From contig ONZJ01000002.1 of the NCBI GenBank assembly GCA_900313005.1, positions 2,000,996 to 2,064,995 on the forward strand: DNA of 64,000 nucleotides, in the 5' to 3' direction. Source of the DNA: Rhodobacteraceae bacterium EL129. GTDB taxonomy: Bacteria > Pseudomonadota > Alphaproteobacteria > Rhodobacterales > Rhodobacteraceae. Below, piece by piece: positions 57,221-64,000 of the stretch; within the stretch, counting starts at the first letter, position 1, and each line of letters opens with the position of its first letter. The translations under genes were made by a program, and so were the position numbers. A model generated the notes under the pieces. The model was not told the DNA's origin. It did no database searches and worked only from the letters and a program-made list of their open reading frames with translations.

Positions 57221-57355
57221 TTCGGGCCTCCGATGTGGGGTGCAGCAAGAAAATTCCCATTTTCTTGGCAATATTCTTTGAAGAACTTTGGGTCGCGCAC
57301 AGCAAAGGCGGACGCCAATAAGCGCCCGCCTGTGGTAGCAGCATATGTGTTGTTG

Positions 57356-57592
57356 TTATTCGACGATGGTGACGCCGGGATCAGGCAAAGGCGTCGGTTC
57401 CACGGGAACAACGACAGATTCAGCGCCTGCGCCGCCTGGGTGATCAACCGGGGTTGATCCGCCTCCGAAGGCCCCGATGAGGACAAGAATGCCCAGACCT
57501 GCGATAGCAAAGAGCGCCCAGAAGAGCCCCGTGCCACTGCCTGATGCCAGGTGATTGGGCGGGTAATTGCGGGAATGTTGATAGTCAGCCAT
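57356..57592 (-). CDS. Small single-helix membrane protein within the sarcosine oxidase operon
   Basis: 78 residues from an ATG with a strong AAAGGAG site. The short polar N-terminus (MADYQHSRNYPPNHL) is followed by one helix (GLFWALFAIAGLGILVLIGAF) and a Pro/Val-rich acidic tail. It lies between soxB and soxD, where operons usually have little space. I recognise no family. It may be a membrane-associated accessory, or simply co-transcribed. Confidence 0.7.
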   Translation of the reverse strand: MADYQHSRNYPPNHLASGSGTGLFWALFAIAGLGILVLIGAFGGGSTPVDHPGGAGAESVVVPVEPTPLPDPGVTIVE

Positions 57593-57758
57593 GAAGTGAT
57601 CTCCTTTCTGAATGTCAGAAAAGATGATCTCACAACCTGTGGCTGTGAAGGCTGAGCGGGAATCCCCGGCCCATTCCGGCCATTCCCCGCGATTTGTGCG
57701 GGGATGCATGGGCTAGTTTCCGCCCGAATGCCAAAAAGTTGCAAAACAGCGGGACGCA

Positions 57759-59003
57759 TCAGTGCGCCACCCCTGCTGCGACGCTTTCATCAATGAAGCG
57801 GCCTTCCTTGAAGCGATCGAGGTTGAAGGCCTCGGTCAGGGGTGAGTGCCCTGTGGCCATCAGCTCGGCAAAGCCAAAGCCGGAACCCGGGATCGCCTTG
57901 AAGCCGCCGGTGCCCCAGCCGCAGTTGATAAAGATGTTTTCCACGGGCGTTTTCGACAGGATGGGTGAGCGGTCTCCGGTCACATCCACGATGCCGCCCC
58001 ATTGGCGCAACATCTTGAGGCGTGCAACCATCGGGAAAGTTTCGATCAATGCGCGCACGGTTTCTTCGGCGTGGTGGAATGATCCGCGCTGGGTAAAGGC
58101 GTTGTGCCCGTCGGTGCCGCCGCCGATGACCATTTCACCCTTGTCAGACTGGCTCATGTAACCGTGCACGGTGTTGGCCATGACCACACAATCCATGCAA
58201 GGTTTGATCGGCTCAGTCACCAGCGCCTGCAAAGGCACAGATTCAACCGGCAGGCGGAAGCCCGCCATGCGTGCCAGATCGCCACAGTGACCGGCCACAA
58301 CCATGCCCAGCTTGTCGCAGTCGATCTCGCCTTTGGTGGTGGTCACACCCACAACCTTGCCGCCTTCATTGCGGATGCCGGTCACTTCGCACTTCTGGAT
58401 CACGTCCATGCCCATGTCGGAACAGGCACGCGCATAGCCCCAGGCCACCGCATCGTGACGGGCTGTGCCGCCACGGGCCTGCCACAAACCACCCAGCACC
58501 GGGTAGCGCGGACCGTCGAGGTTGATGATCGGCACGATTTCCTTGACCCGTGTCGGGCTGATAAATTCTGTCTTCACCCCCTGCAGCGCATTCGCGTGCG
58601 CCGTGCGCTTGTAGCCACGGACCTCATGTTCGGTCTGGGCCAGCATGATCACGCCACGCGGGCTGAACATCACGTTATAGTTCAGGTCCTGCGACATGGT
58701 CTCATACAGAGACCGCGCCTTTTCGTAGATCGCCGCCGATGGGTCCTGCAAATAGTTTGAGCGGATGATCGTGGTGTTCCGGCCTGTGTTGCCGCCACCC
58801 AGCCAACCTTTTTCGATGATCGCCACATTGGTGATGCCGTGGTTCTTGCCCAGATAATATGCCGTGGCCAACCCGTGGCCCCCGGCCCCGATGATGATCA
58901 CATCATATTTTTTCTTGGGCTCAGGCGCACGCCAGGCGCGCTCCCATCCCTGGTGGTAACGCGCGGCTTCTCGGGCGATGGCAAAGGCGGAATAACGTCT
59001 CAT
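57759..59003 (-). CDS. soxB: Sarcosine oxidase beta subunit
   Basis: 414 residues. The FAD motif is YDVIIIGAGGHGLATAYYLGK near residue 33. GGTARHDAVAWGYARAC near residue 180 contains the histidine region linked to FMN in this family, and the C-terminal IFINCGWGTGGFKAIPGSG is typical. It is the catalytic demethylating subunit and the first gene of the sox operon. No folate or serine hydroxymethyltransferase genes follow within the window. Confidence 0.97.
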   Translation of the reverse strand: MRRYSAFAIAREAARYHQGWERAWRAPEPKKKYDVIIIGAGGHGLATAYYLGKNHGITNVAIIEKGWLGGGNTGRNTTIIRSNYLQDPSAAIYEKARSLYETMSQDLNYNVMFSPRGVIMLAQTEHEVRGYKRTAHANALQGVKTEFISPTRVKEIVPIINLDGPRYPVLGGLWQARGGTARHDAVAWGYARACSDMGMDVIQKCEVTGIRNEGGKVVGVTTTKGEIDCDKLGMVVAGHCGDLARMAGFRLPVESVPLQALVTEPIKPCMDCVVMANTVHGYMSQSDKGEMVIGGGTDGHNAFTQRGSFHHAEETVRALIETFPMVARLKMLRQWGGIVDVTGDRSPILSKTPVENIFINCGWGTGGFKAIPGSGFGFAELMATGHSPLTEAFNLDRFKEGRFIDESVAAGVAH

Positions 59004-59218
59004 GCGGGCTCTCGGTCAATGTCATGGAATCGCGTGGCAGAAAGCGATGCTTTCGTATGCGCCTCTTCAGGCAAAGTTAAGACACCCTATGCGGCGAATA
59101 ACACGCACATTGCGACATCTACTTTGGGTGGACTGCACGCTTAGGTGACTGTGGTGCTTTGTCTCTTTTTTCCGACGCTTCGCGGGTCTAGATGAAAGAG
59201 ACAATGCAGGGAGACACC

Positions 59219-60454
59219 ATGACCTTCTGGATCATCACAGGATTGATGTGTGCCGCCGTGGCTGCGGTGCTGGGCCTGGCGATGCTGCGCGGCAGGACGG
59301 CGTCGCAAGCGGCTGCGGCTTACGATCTGGATGTCTACGCAGACCAGCTGAAAGAGGTGGATCGTGATCTGGCCCGCGGCATGCTGAGCGCGGACGAAGC
59401 CGCGCGCGTGCGCACCGAAGTGTCGCGCCGCATTCTGGCCGCGGATGTGCAGCTACACTCTTCGACCCAGAGCGAAAATCGGGGGGCAGGAATGGCCGTG
59501 GCGGTCGTCACCGGTGTGGCGATTGTGGCCGGGGCCGGTGCACTTTACTCGCAAATGGGAGCGATCGGCTACAGGGATGTGCCGATAAAATCGCGGATTG
59601 CGGCCTCAGACATCCTGCGCGCCGAACGCCTGACCCAGGCCGACGCCGAGGCACGTGTGGCCGATATCCCGCGAACACCACCGCCCGAGGCCAGCGCGGA
59701 TTTCCTGGCCCTGATGGAGGATTTGCGGGCGACGGTCAAAGATCGGCCAGATGACCTGCGCGGGCTGATGCTGTTGGCACGGAATGAGGCATCCTTGGGC
59801 CGGGCCAAAGAGGCGGCCGCCGCGCAGGGTCGCATCATTGCGCTCAAAGGGGCCGATGCCACTGCGGCAGATCATGCCTTTTACGCGGATGTGCTGATCA
59901 CCGCCGCCGCTGGATATGTCAGCCAGGAGGCTGAAGCCGCCTTGCGCACGGCCCTGAAGATGAGCCCCACACATCCCATCGCGCGCTATTATCTGGCGCA
60001 ATACATGGTGCAAGTGGACCGCCCCGATACGGCGTTTCGCCTGATGGAAGAGCTTTTGCGCGACAGCACGGCTGATGCTCCCTGGCTGCCATCGCTGCGG
60101 GCTCAGATCGAAGAGGTCGCCTGGCGGGCCGGAGTTGCGTTTGAACTTCCCCCTTTGGAAAGGTCCGGTGGCCCATCTGCATCTGACATCGCCGCGGCGG
60201 ACGATATGTCGCCCGAGGATCGTAAAGCGATGATTGAGGGGATGGTGGGGCAGTTGTCCCAACGGCTTGCGGCTGAGGGCGGCTCTGCTGAGGAGTGGGC
60301 GCGGTTGATCCGGGCATTGGGTGTGCTTGAACGGTTTGACGAGGCCCGCAGCATCTTTGTGGAATCCTTGCGCGTCTTTGAAGGTCGCGAGGCCGAACTG
60401 GAACTTATGCGCGCTGCAGGGCGCACTGTGGGGATTTCCGATAATGATCTTTGA
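59219..60454 (+). CDS. ccmI: Cytochrome c-type biogenesis protein CcmI
   Basis: 411 residues from [19 protein letters not shown]. CcmI layout: first helix, cytoplasmic loop ([23 protein letters not shown]), second helix ([22 protein letters not shown]), then a periplasmic TPR domain. It presents apocytochrome c to the haem lyase. It is separated from the other ccm genes by about 38 kb and is followed, with an 11-nt overlap, by ruvX. Confidence 0.95.
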   Translation: MTFWIITGLMCAAVAAVLGLAMLRGRTASQAAAAYDLDVYADQLKEVDRDLARGMLSADEAARVRTEVSRRILAADVQLHSSTQSENRGAGMAVAVVTGVAIVAGAGALYSQMGAIGYRDVPIKSRIAASDILRAERLTQADAEARVADIPRTPPPEASADFLALMEDLRATVKDRPDDLRGLMLLARNEASLGRAKEAAAAQGRIIALKGADATAADHAFYADVLITAAAGYVSQEAEAALRTALKMSPTHPIARYYLAQYMVQVDRPDTAFRLMEELLRDSTADAPWLPSLRAQIEEVAWRAGVAFELPPLERSGGPSASDIAAADDMSPEDRKAMIEGMVGQLSQRLAAEGGSAEEWARLIRALGVLERFDEARSIFVESLRVFEGREAELELMRAAGRTVGISDNDL

Positions 60455-60920
60455 TTCCATCGAGGAATTTGCCGCCACCCTGCCCCCGATGCGCGCCCTG
60501 ATGGGGTTGGATCTGGGGGACAAGACCATCGGCGTGGCCGTCTCGGACGGGCTACGCTCAGTGGCGTCGCCTTTTGAAACGGTGCGGCGCAAGAAATTTG
60601 GCGTGGATGCCGCCCACCTGCTCGAGATCGTGTCCGAGCGTAATGTGGCCGGGATCGTCCTTGGACTGCCGTTCAACATGGACGGATCAGAAGGGCCACG
60701 CTGCCAATCCACCCGTGCATTTGCACGCAATCTTGAGAAGCTCACCCCCCTTCCCATCGGGTTCTGGGACGAGCGTTTGTCCACTGTCGCGGCAGAACGG
60801 GCGCTTTTGGAGGCGGATGCGTCTCGAAAGCGTCGCGCGGAAGTGATCGACAATATCGCCGCCTCGTATATCTTGCAGGGTGTGTTGGATCGCCTGACCC
60901 ATATAAAGGCCACCGAATGA
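60444..60920 (+). CDS. ruvX: Putative pre-16S rRNA nuclease RuvX (YqgF)
   Basis: 158 residues from the ATG inside the ccmI end. YqgF motifs: [33 protein letters not shown], and [15 protein letters not shown] with the catalytic acids. It is an RNase H-fold nuclease implicated in 16S rRNA 5' maturation. It overlaps the DUF1289 gene by 4 nt. Confidence 0.95.
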   Translation: MIFDSIEEFAATLPPMRALMGLDLGDKTIGVAVSDGLRSVASPFETVRRKKFGVDAAHLLEIVSERNVAGIVLGLPFNMDGSEGPRCQSTRAFARNLEKLTPLPIGFWDERLSTVAAERALLEADASRKRRAEVIDNIAASYILQGVLDRLTHIKATE

Positions 60921-61165
60921 ACGAGCAGAACGTCTGGAACCGCAACGAGGTCGAAAGCCCCTGTGTGCGTATTTGTGTGGTGCATCCCGAAGCGCGGATA
61001 TGCACCGGATGTAACCGCACGATGGATGAAATCCGCCTATGGTCCAAAATGAGTCCCGAAGAGCGTCGCGAGATCATGGCCGCCCTGCCGGATCGGTCTT
61101 CGATGCTGACAAAACGACGCGGCGGACGTGCAGCGCGCTTAGCGCGGGGTTCTGGTGAAAGCTGA
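60917..61165 (+). CDS. DUF1289 small cysteine-rich protein
   Basis: 82 residues with the DUF1289 motif [27 protein letters not shown] and a following [19 protein letters not shown]. The four cysteines probably bind zinc or an Fe-S cluster. The function is not established. It ends the ccmI-ruvX run. Confidence 0.92.
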   Translation: MNEQNVWNRNEVESPCVRICVVHPEARICTGCNRTMDEIRLWSKMSPEERREIMAALPDRSSMLTKRRGGRAARLARGSGES

Positions 61166-61269
61166 GGCAAACATTGCACAGTTTTCAATTGGATTTGTTC
61201 CGCAACTTGTCTTGCGGATCGAGAAACATGATAGAGTTGCCTTTCAAACTCAAATCAATGGAGGCTGAA

Positions 61270-61511
61270 ATGGCAAAACGCATCAAATTCGAAGACCGCC
61301 CCTCCTTTCGAGGCAACGTCTAAACGTCGTAATTCTTTCCCGTCTGAAACCAGAGTAAAATCCGGAACGCGCAAGGTGCGTGGGCGATGTTGAGTTATCT
61401 GAAAAACTAGGCCGCAATGATCTGTGCCCCTGCAATTCAGGTAAACGCTTCAAGCGCTGTTGCCTGAAATCTGGGAAGTATGACGGAAGTCGGCGAGACT
61501 ATTACTTTTAG
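61270..61511 (+). pseudogene. Broken SEC-C-motif gene (two frameshifts)
   Basis: After GGAGG an ATG opens a 17-residue frame (MAKRIKFEDRPSFRGNV) that stops at 61321-61323. One frame over, [20 protein letters not shown] continues to a stop at 61391-61393. One further frame over, [19 protein letters not shown] leads to [15 protein letters not shown] and a stop at 61511. Joined, these give a basic protein of about 80 residues ending in a SEC-C zinc motif (CPC and CC). The rest of this 437-nt intergenic stretch shows only a CCGCAA/TTGCGG hairpin at 61200-61217. Confidence 0.7.
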
Positions 61512-61602
61512 GGACCGCAGTTAAAACGCCCTTCTAATCACTAGAGGTCAGAAAAACCACGGATCACCTGTTACGCTCTAATGGGTGATCCAAATTCGTT
61601 TC

Positions 61603-62391
61603 TCACGGCATTTCCAGCCAATCCCGCGTGTCCCCCGTAAACTCAGGGCGGAAATACGCGATCATTCGCCCTTCATCAGGTGCTTTCGCGCTCTCTGCCC
61701 AAGGGGCCACACCGTGCAGGGTCAGACGGTGCACCAGATAAGCTTCACCCGGGCGAGCGGCAATCTCAACCCTGGGACAGGTTTCGAACACCACGCGCCG
61801 CGTGTCCTGGTACACTTCCGTCAAATCGATCTGTTCCCAATCGGCTTCAGGCACTGCACCCAAAACCTCAGCGAAAGCGGCCCGCATGATCGCGTGGCTG
61901 CCTTCCCAGATCACCAGGGGGCTGGCCGTCGCATCGCAATCCGTCATGGGCAGGCCTAGGATGTAGGCATGGCGTTCTTTCAGCATGCGCCGTCGACTTT
62001 CACCCACGGCCAACAGCCCGTCCACATGCGCGGCATCCCGGTTCAGACGGTAGCGAAACGCCCCCTCCCCTTCTCCCTTTCGCGGCTTGGGATAGCCCGG
62101 ATACATCACCGACACCTGCCCTCGGTGAAGTGGCAATGTGCCATAGAGCGTACGGGCGGCATCATAAGCCACCCCGCACAACGGCCCGGATCCCAGAACG
62201 GCACCGTCACCCGTGTTGGGCAGCGTATCGACGCCGACAAACCAAGTGCCTTCGCATTGCAGCCATTCGGCCTGTTCAGCGGGGTCCGCAACCCGCGCCT
62301 TGGCAACCGGAGTGGCGATATCCAACCAGCGCTGCAGCTCTGCATCATGGGCAAACCGGGCCCATCCTTTGCTGAATAGAGTCTTTACCAT
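61603..62391 (-). CDS. PhyH-like 2-oxoglutarate/Fe(II) dioxygenase
   Basis: 262 residues from MVKTLFSKGWARFAHD. The C-terminal half shows the phytanoyl-CoA dioxygenase pattern: the LVIWEGSHAIMRAAF strand and the distal histidine and arginine in HRLTLHGVAPWAE and GRMIAYFRPEF. The proximal HxD motif is less obvious; HVDG near residue 135 is the candidate. The substrate is unknown. Its start overlaps the TSUP gene stop by 7 nt, so the two are co-transcribed. Confidence 0.7.
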   Translation of the reverse strand: MVKTLFSKGWARFAHDAELQRWLDIATPVAKARVADPAEQAEWLQCEGTWFVGVDTLPNTGDGAVLGSGPLCGVAYDAARTLYGTLPLHRGQVSVMYPGYPKPRKGEGEGAFRYRLNRDAAHVDGLLAVGESRRRMLKERHAYILGLPMTDCDATASPLVIWEGSHAIMRAAFAEVLGAVPEADWEQIDLTEVYQDTRRVVFETCPRVEIAARPGEAYLVHRLTLHGVAPWAESAKAPDEGRMIAYFRPEFTGDTRDWLEMP

Positions 62392-63209
62392 CCCACAGCC
62401 TTGCGCAGCATGTTGAGGGCGACCAGTGTCAGGAATACTGCGAACACGCGTTTGAGTGGTTTGGGGTCCATCGCATGCGCCAGCTTCACCCCCCAAGGTG
62501 TGGTGATCAACGTCATGGCAATCACCACCACAAAAGCCACAAGATTGACCGCGCCGATACTGAACGGTGGCCGCGTGGCCGGATCAATCTGCAAGGTCAG
62601 AAATCCAATGACCGAAGGCACAGCGATCACCAGGCCAAAGCCCGCAGCTGTGGCCACGGCGCGGTGAATGGGGCTGTTGTAAAGGCTCATCAGCGGCACG
62701 CCAAAGCTGCCACCCCCGATGCCCATCATGACCGACAGGAACCCCAAAATGGGCGAGATGGCGGCGCGGGTCATACCCGAGGGCATGGCCTCACCCAATC
62801 GCCAGTCCGCGCGGCCCAACCCCATATACAGGCCGACCACAACACCCAGGATGCCAAACACGGCCTGCAGCACGACCGAGCTGAGGTTCGAGGCAACCAA
62901 AACGCCAAGAACCGCGCCGATGGCGATGCCCGGTGTCCAGCTGCGCAAGATGTGCCAGTCAACCGCGCCCTTCTTGTGGTGGCCCGAGACCGAACGCAGG
63001 GAGGTCACGACTATGGTGGCCAATGATGTGGCGAGGCAAACCTGCATCAATCGCGGACCATCATAGCCAAGCGTTTGAAATGCATAGAAAAATGCAGGTA
63101 CCAACACGATGCCGCCACCCACGCCAAGCAATCCGGCCAACACACCTGCAAAGCCGCCGATGACCATCAGCAACACCAACATCTGGATCAGCAGGACTGT
63201 GTCGGGCAT
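62385..63209 (-). CDS. TSUP-family (TauE/SafE) membrane transporter, second copy
   Basis: 274 residues with about eight helices and the two family motifs: GFAGVLAGLLGVGGGIVLVPA near residue 18 and GFLSVMMGIGGGSFGVPLMSL near residue 155. The GGG-rich loops place it in the classic TauE/SafE group, unlike the shorter TSUP at 21.6 kb. It probably exports a small sulfur-containing or organic anion. Confidence 0.92.
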   Translation of the reverse strand: MPDTVLLIQMLVLLMVIGGFAGVLAGLLGVGGGIVLVPAFFYAFQTLGYDGPRLMQVCLATSLATIVVTSLRSVSGHHKKGAVDWHILRSWTPGIAIGAVLGVLVASNLSSVVLQAVFGILGVVVGLYMGLGRADWRLGEAMPSGMTRAAISPILGFLSVMMGIGGGSFGVPLMSLYNSPIHRAVATAAGFGLVIAVPSVIGFLTLQIDPATRPPFSIGAVNLVAFVVVIAMTLITTPWGVKLAHAMDPKPLKRVFAVFLTLVALNMLRKAVGW

Positions 63210-63266
63210 GGGGCCTCCGCACGGGTTTGCCTCTTGGTTACACTGCCCACGTCACAAGGGAAAGCA

Positions 63267-64000
63267 CTAGGGGGCCGCGATCTGCGACAGGGCGTCCAGC
63301 ACCAGTTCGGGGCCGGCTTCAGGCCGCGTGGCCCCCTCGGATAAAATGCGTCGCCACGCCCGGGCACCGGGGCGACCTGTGAACAATCCCAACATGTGAC
63401 GGGTGATCTGGTGCAGTTTGCCGCCCTCCGACAGATGCGCCTCGATATAGGGCAACATCCCCATGACAGCGTTCTCAGCGCCAGCGCAGGGGTTTGTGGT
63501 GCCAAACAGGCGCGCATCGGCGTCCAGTAAAGTGTCACCTGGGTTGTGATAGGCCGCCCGCCCGATCATAACGCCGTCCAAACCACGCTCGAGAAAGCGC
63601 GCGGCGTCGTCCAGCGTCGTAATGCCACCGTTAACGGACAAATGCAGGGCCGGGAAAAGGCTTTTCATCCGCAAGACCAGATCATAATCAAGCGGCGGTA
63701 TGTCTCTGTTTTCCTTGGGACTTAACCCTTTCAGCCAGGCCTTACGGGCATGGATGGTAAACCGTGATACACCTACCGAGCCGACCCGCGCCAAGAACTC
63801 GGGCAAGACAACTTCAGGGTCTTGGTCGTCCACACCGATGCGGCATTTGACCGTAACCTCAACCAGCGAGGTGTCGATCATCGCCGCACAGCATTCCGCT
63901 ACAAGGCCCGGATCTTTCATCAAGACTGCACCAAAGGTGCCCGATTGCACCCGGTCGGATGGGCAGCCGACGTTCAGGTTGATCTCGTCATATCCGGCCT
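63267..64000 (-). CDS. dusA: tRNA-dihydrouridine synthase DusA (N-terminus beyond window)
   Basis: About 244 C-terminal residues are visible; the gene continues past the right edge. The catalytic cysteine motif is present (INLNVGCPSDRVQSG), followed by VEVTVKCRIGVDD, the FMN-binding LHLSVNGGI and DGVMIGRAAYHNP. The DusA-specific HARKAWLKGLSPKENRDIPPL separates it from DusB and DusC. It reduces U20/U20a in tRNA. Confidence 0.95.
   Translation of the reverse strand, partial: AGYDEINLNVGCPSDRVQSGTFGAVLMKDPGLVAECCAAMIDTSLVEVTVKCRIGVDDQDPEVVLPEFLARVGSVGVSRFTIHARKAWLKGLSPKENRDIPPLDYDLVLRMKSLFPALHLSVNGGITTLDDAARFLERGLDGVMIGRAAYHNPGDTLLDADARLFGTTNPCAGAENAVMGMLPYIEAHLSEGGKLHQITRHMLGLFTGRPGARAWRRILSEGATRPEAGPELVLDALSQIAAP

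Noticed and set aside
57117..57344. 75-residue minus-strand frame between the small membrane gene and soxD
   Set aside because: It is rich in Arg and Cys with no ribosome site, overlaps soxD out of frame, and the other frame there has no start codon.
59606..60985. 459-residue minus-strand frame across ccmI and ruvX
   Set aside because: It covers two conserved genes on the other strand and has low-complexity Ser/Arg composition typical of a shadow.

Overview
The window reads as chromosomal DNA of a marine Rhodobacterales (Roseobacter-group) alphaproteobacterium. The evidence is moderately high GC, a complete RcGTA-like gene transfer agent (GTA) cluster in canonical order, a fused secDF linked to cytochrome c maturation genes, a heterotetrameric sarcosine oxidase operon, and a phosphonate transport/hydrolysis cluster. 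This is inference from gene content; no rRNA or tRNA gene is present.

Layout. 1-12996 (minus strand): GTA structural cluster g15 to g1. g15 is cut by the left edge; everything else is intact, including g3.5 and g10.1. 13.2-18.5 kb: a secreted DUF1223 thioredoxin-like protein, aconitase acnA, a lone enolase-superfamily enzyme and a 44-residue secreted peptide. 18.5-25.8 kb (minus strand): yajC, a stand-alone SecD P1-like secreted protein, secDF, a TSUP transporter, a Mth938-like protein, and ccmA-ccmB-ccmC-ccmD-ccmG, mostly overlapping or tightly spaced as one transcription unit. 26-31.8 kb: serS with an AT-rich in-frame insertion, a TspO-like membrane protein, and a der / BamB-like / YfgM-like envelope group. 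32-37.3 kb: an RND efflux pair with an unusually large permease. 37.4-41.1 kb: ATM1-type ABC exporter, LysM protein, LOG protein.

41.2-51.0 kb: a phosphonate locus. PhnCDE1E2 imports a phosphonate, PhnA splits phosphonoacetate to acetate and phosphate, and an iron-type alcohol dehydrogenase is encoded at the head of that minus-strand operon. A LysR regulator is divergent from it, followed by a three-subunit flavin/2Fe-2S amine dehydrogenase of the HcnABC / hydroxyproline-dehydrogenase type. PhnW, PhnX and PhnY are absent, so the upper pathway is not the textbook one. 51.1-53.3 kb: sodB and two uncharacterised genes in AT-rich, palindrome-rich DNA. 53.3-59.0 kb: soxB, a small membrane protein, soxD, soxA, soxG. 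59.2-61.2 kb: ccmI, ruvX and a DUF1289 gene, followed by a broken SEC-C-motif gene. 61.6-64 kb: a PhyH-like dioxygenase, a second TSUP transporter, and the 3' part of dusA cut by the right edge.

No CRISPR array, insertion sequence or defence system was seen. The observations most worth a second look are the SerRS insertion, two structured elements inside the GTA cluster (a leader hairpin behind a strong promoter, and an 11-bp stem between the capsid and adaptor genes), the incomplete phosphonate pathway linked to a flavin dehydrogenase, and the enlarged RND permease.
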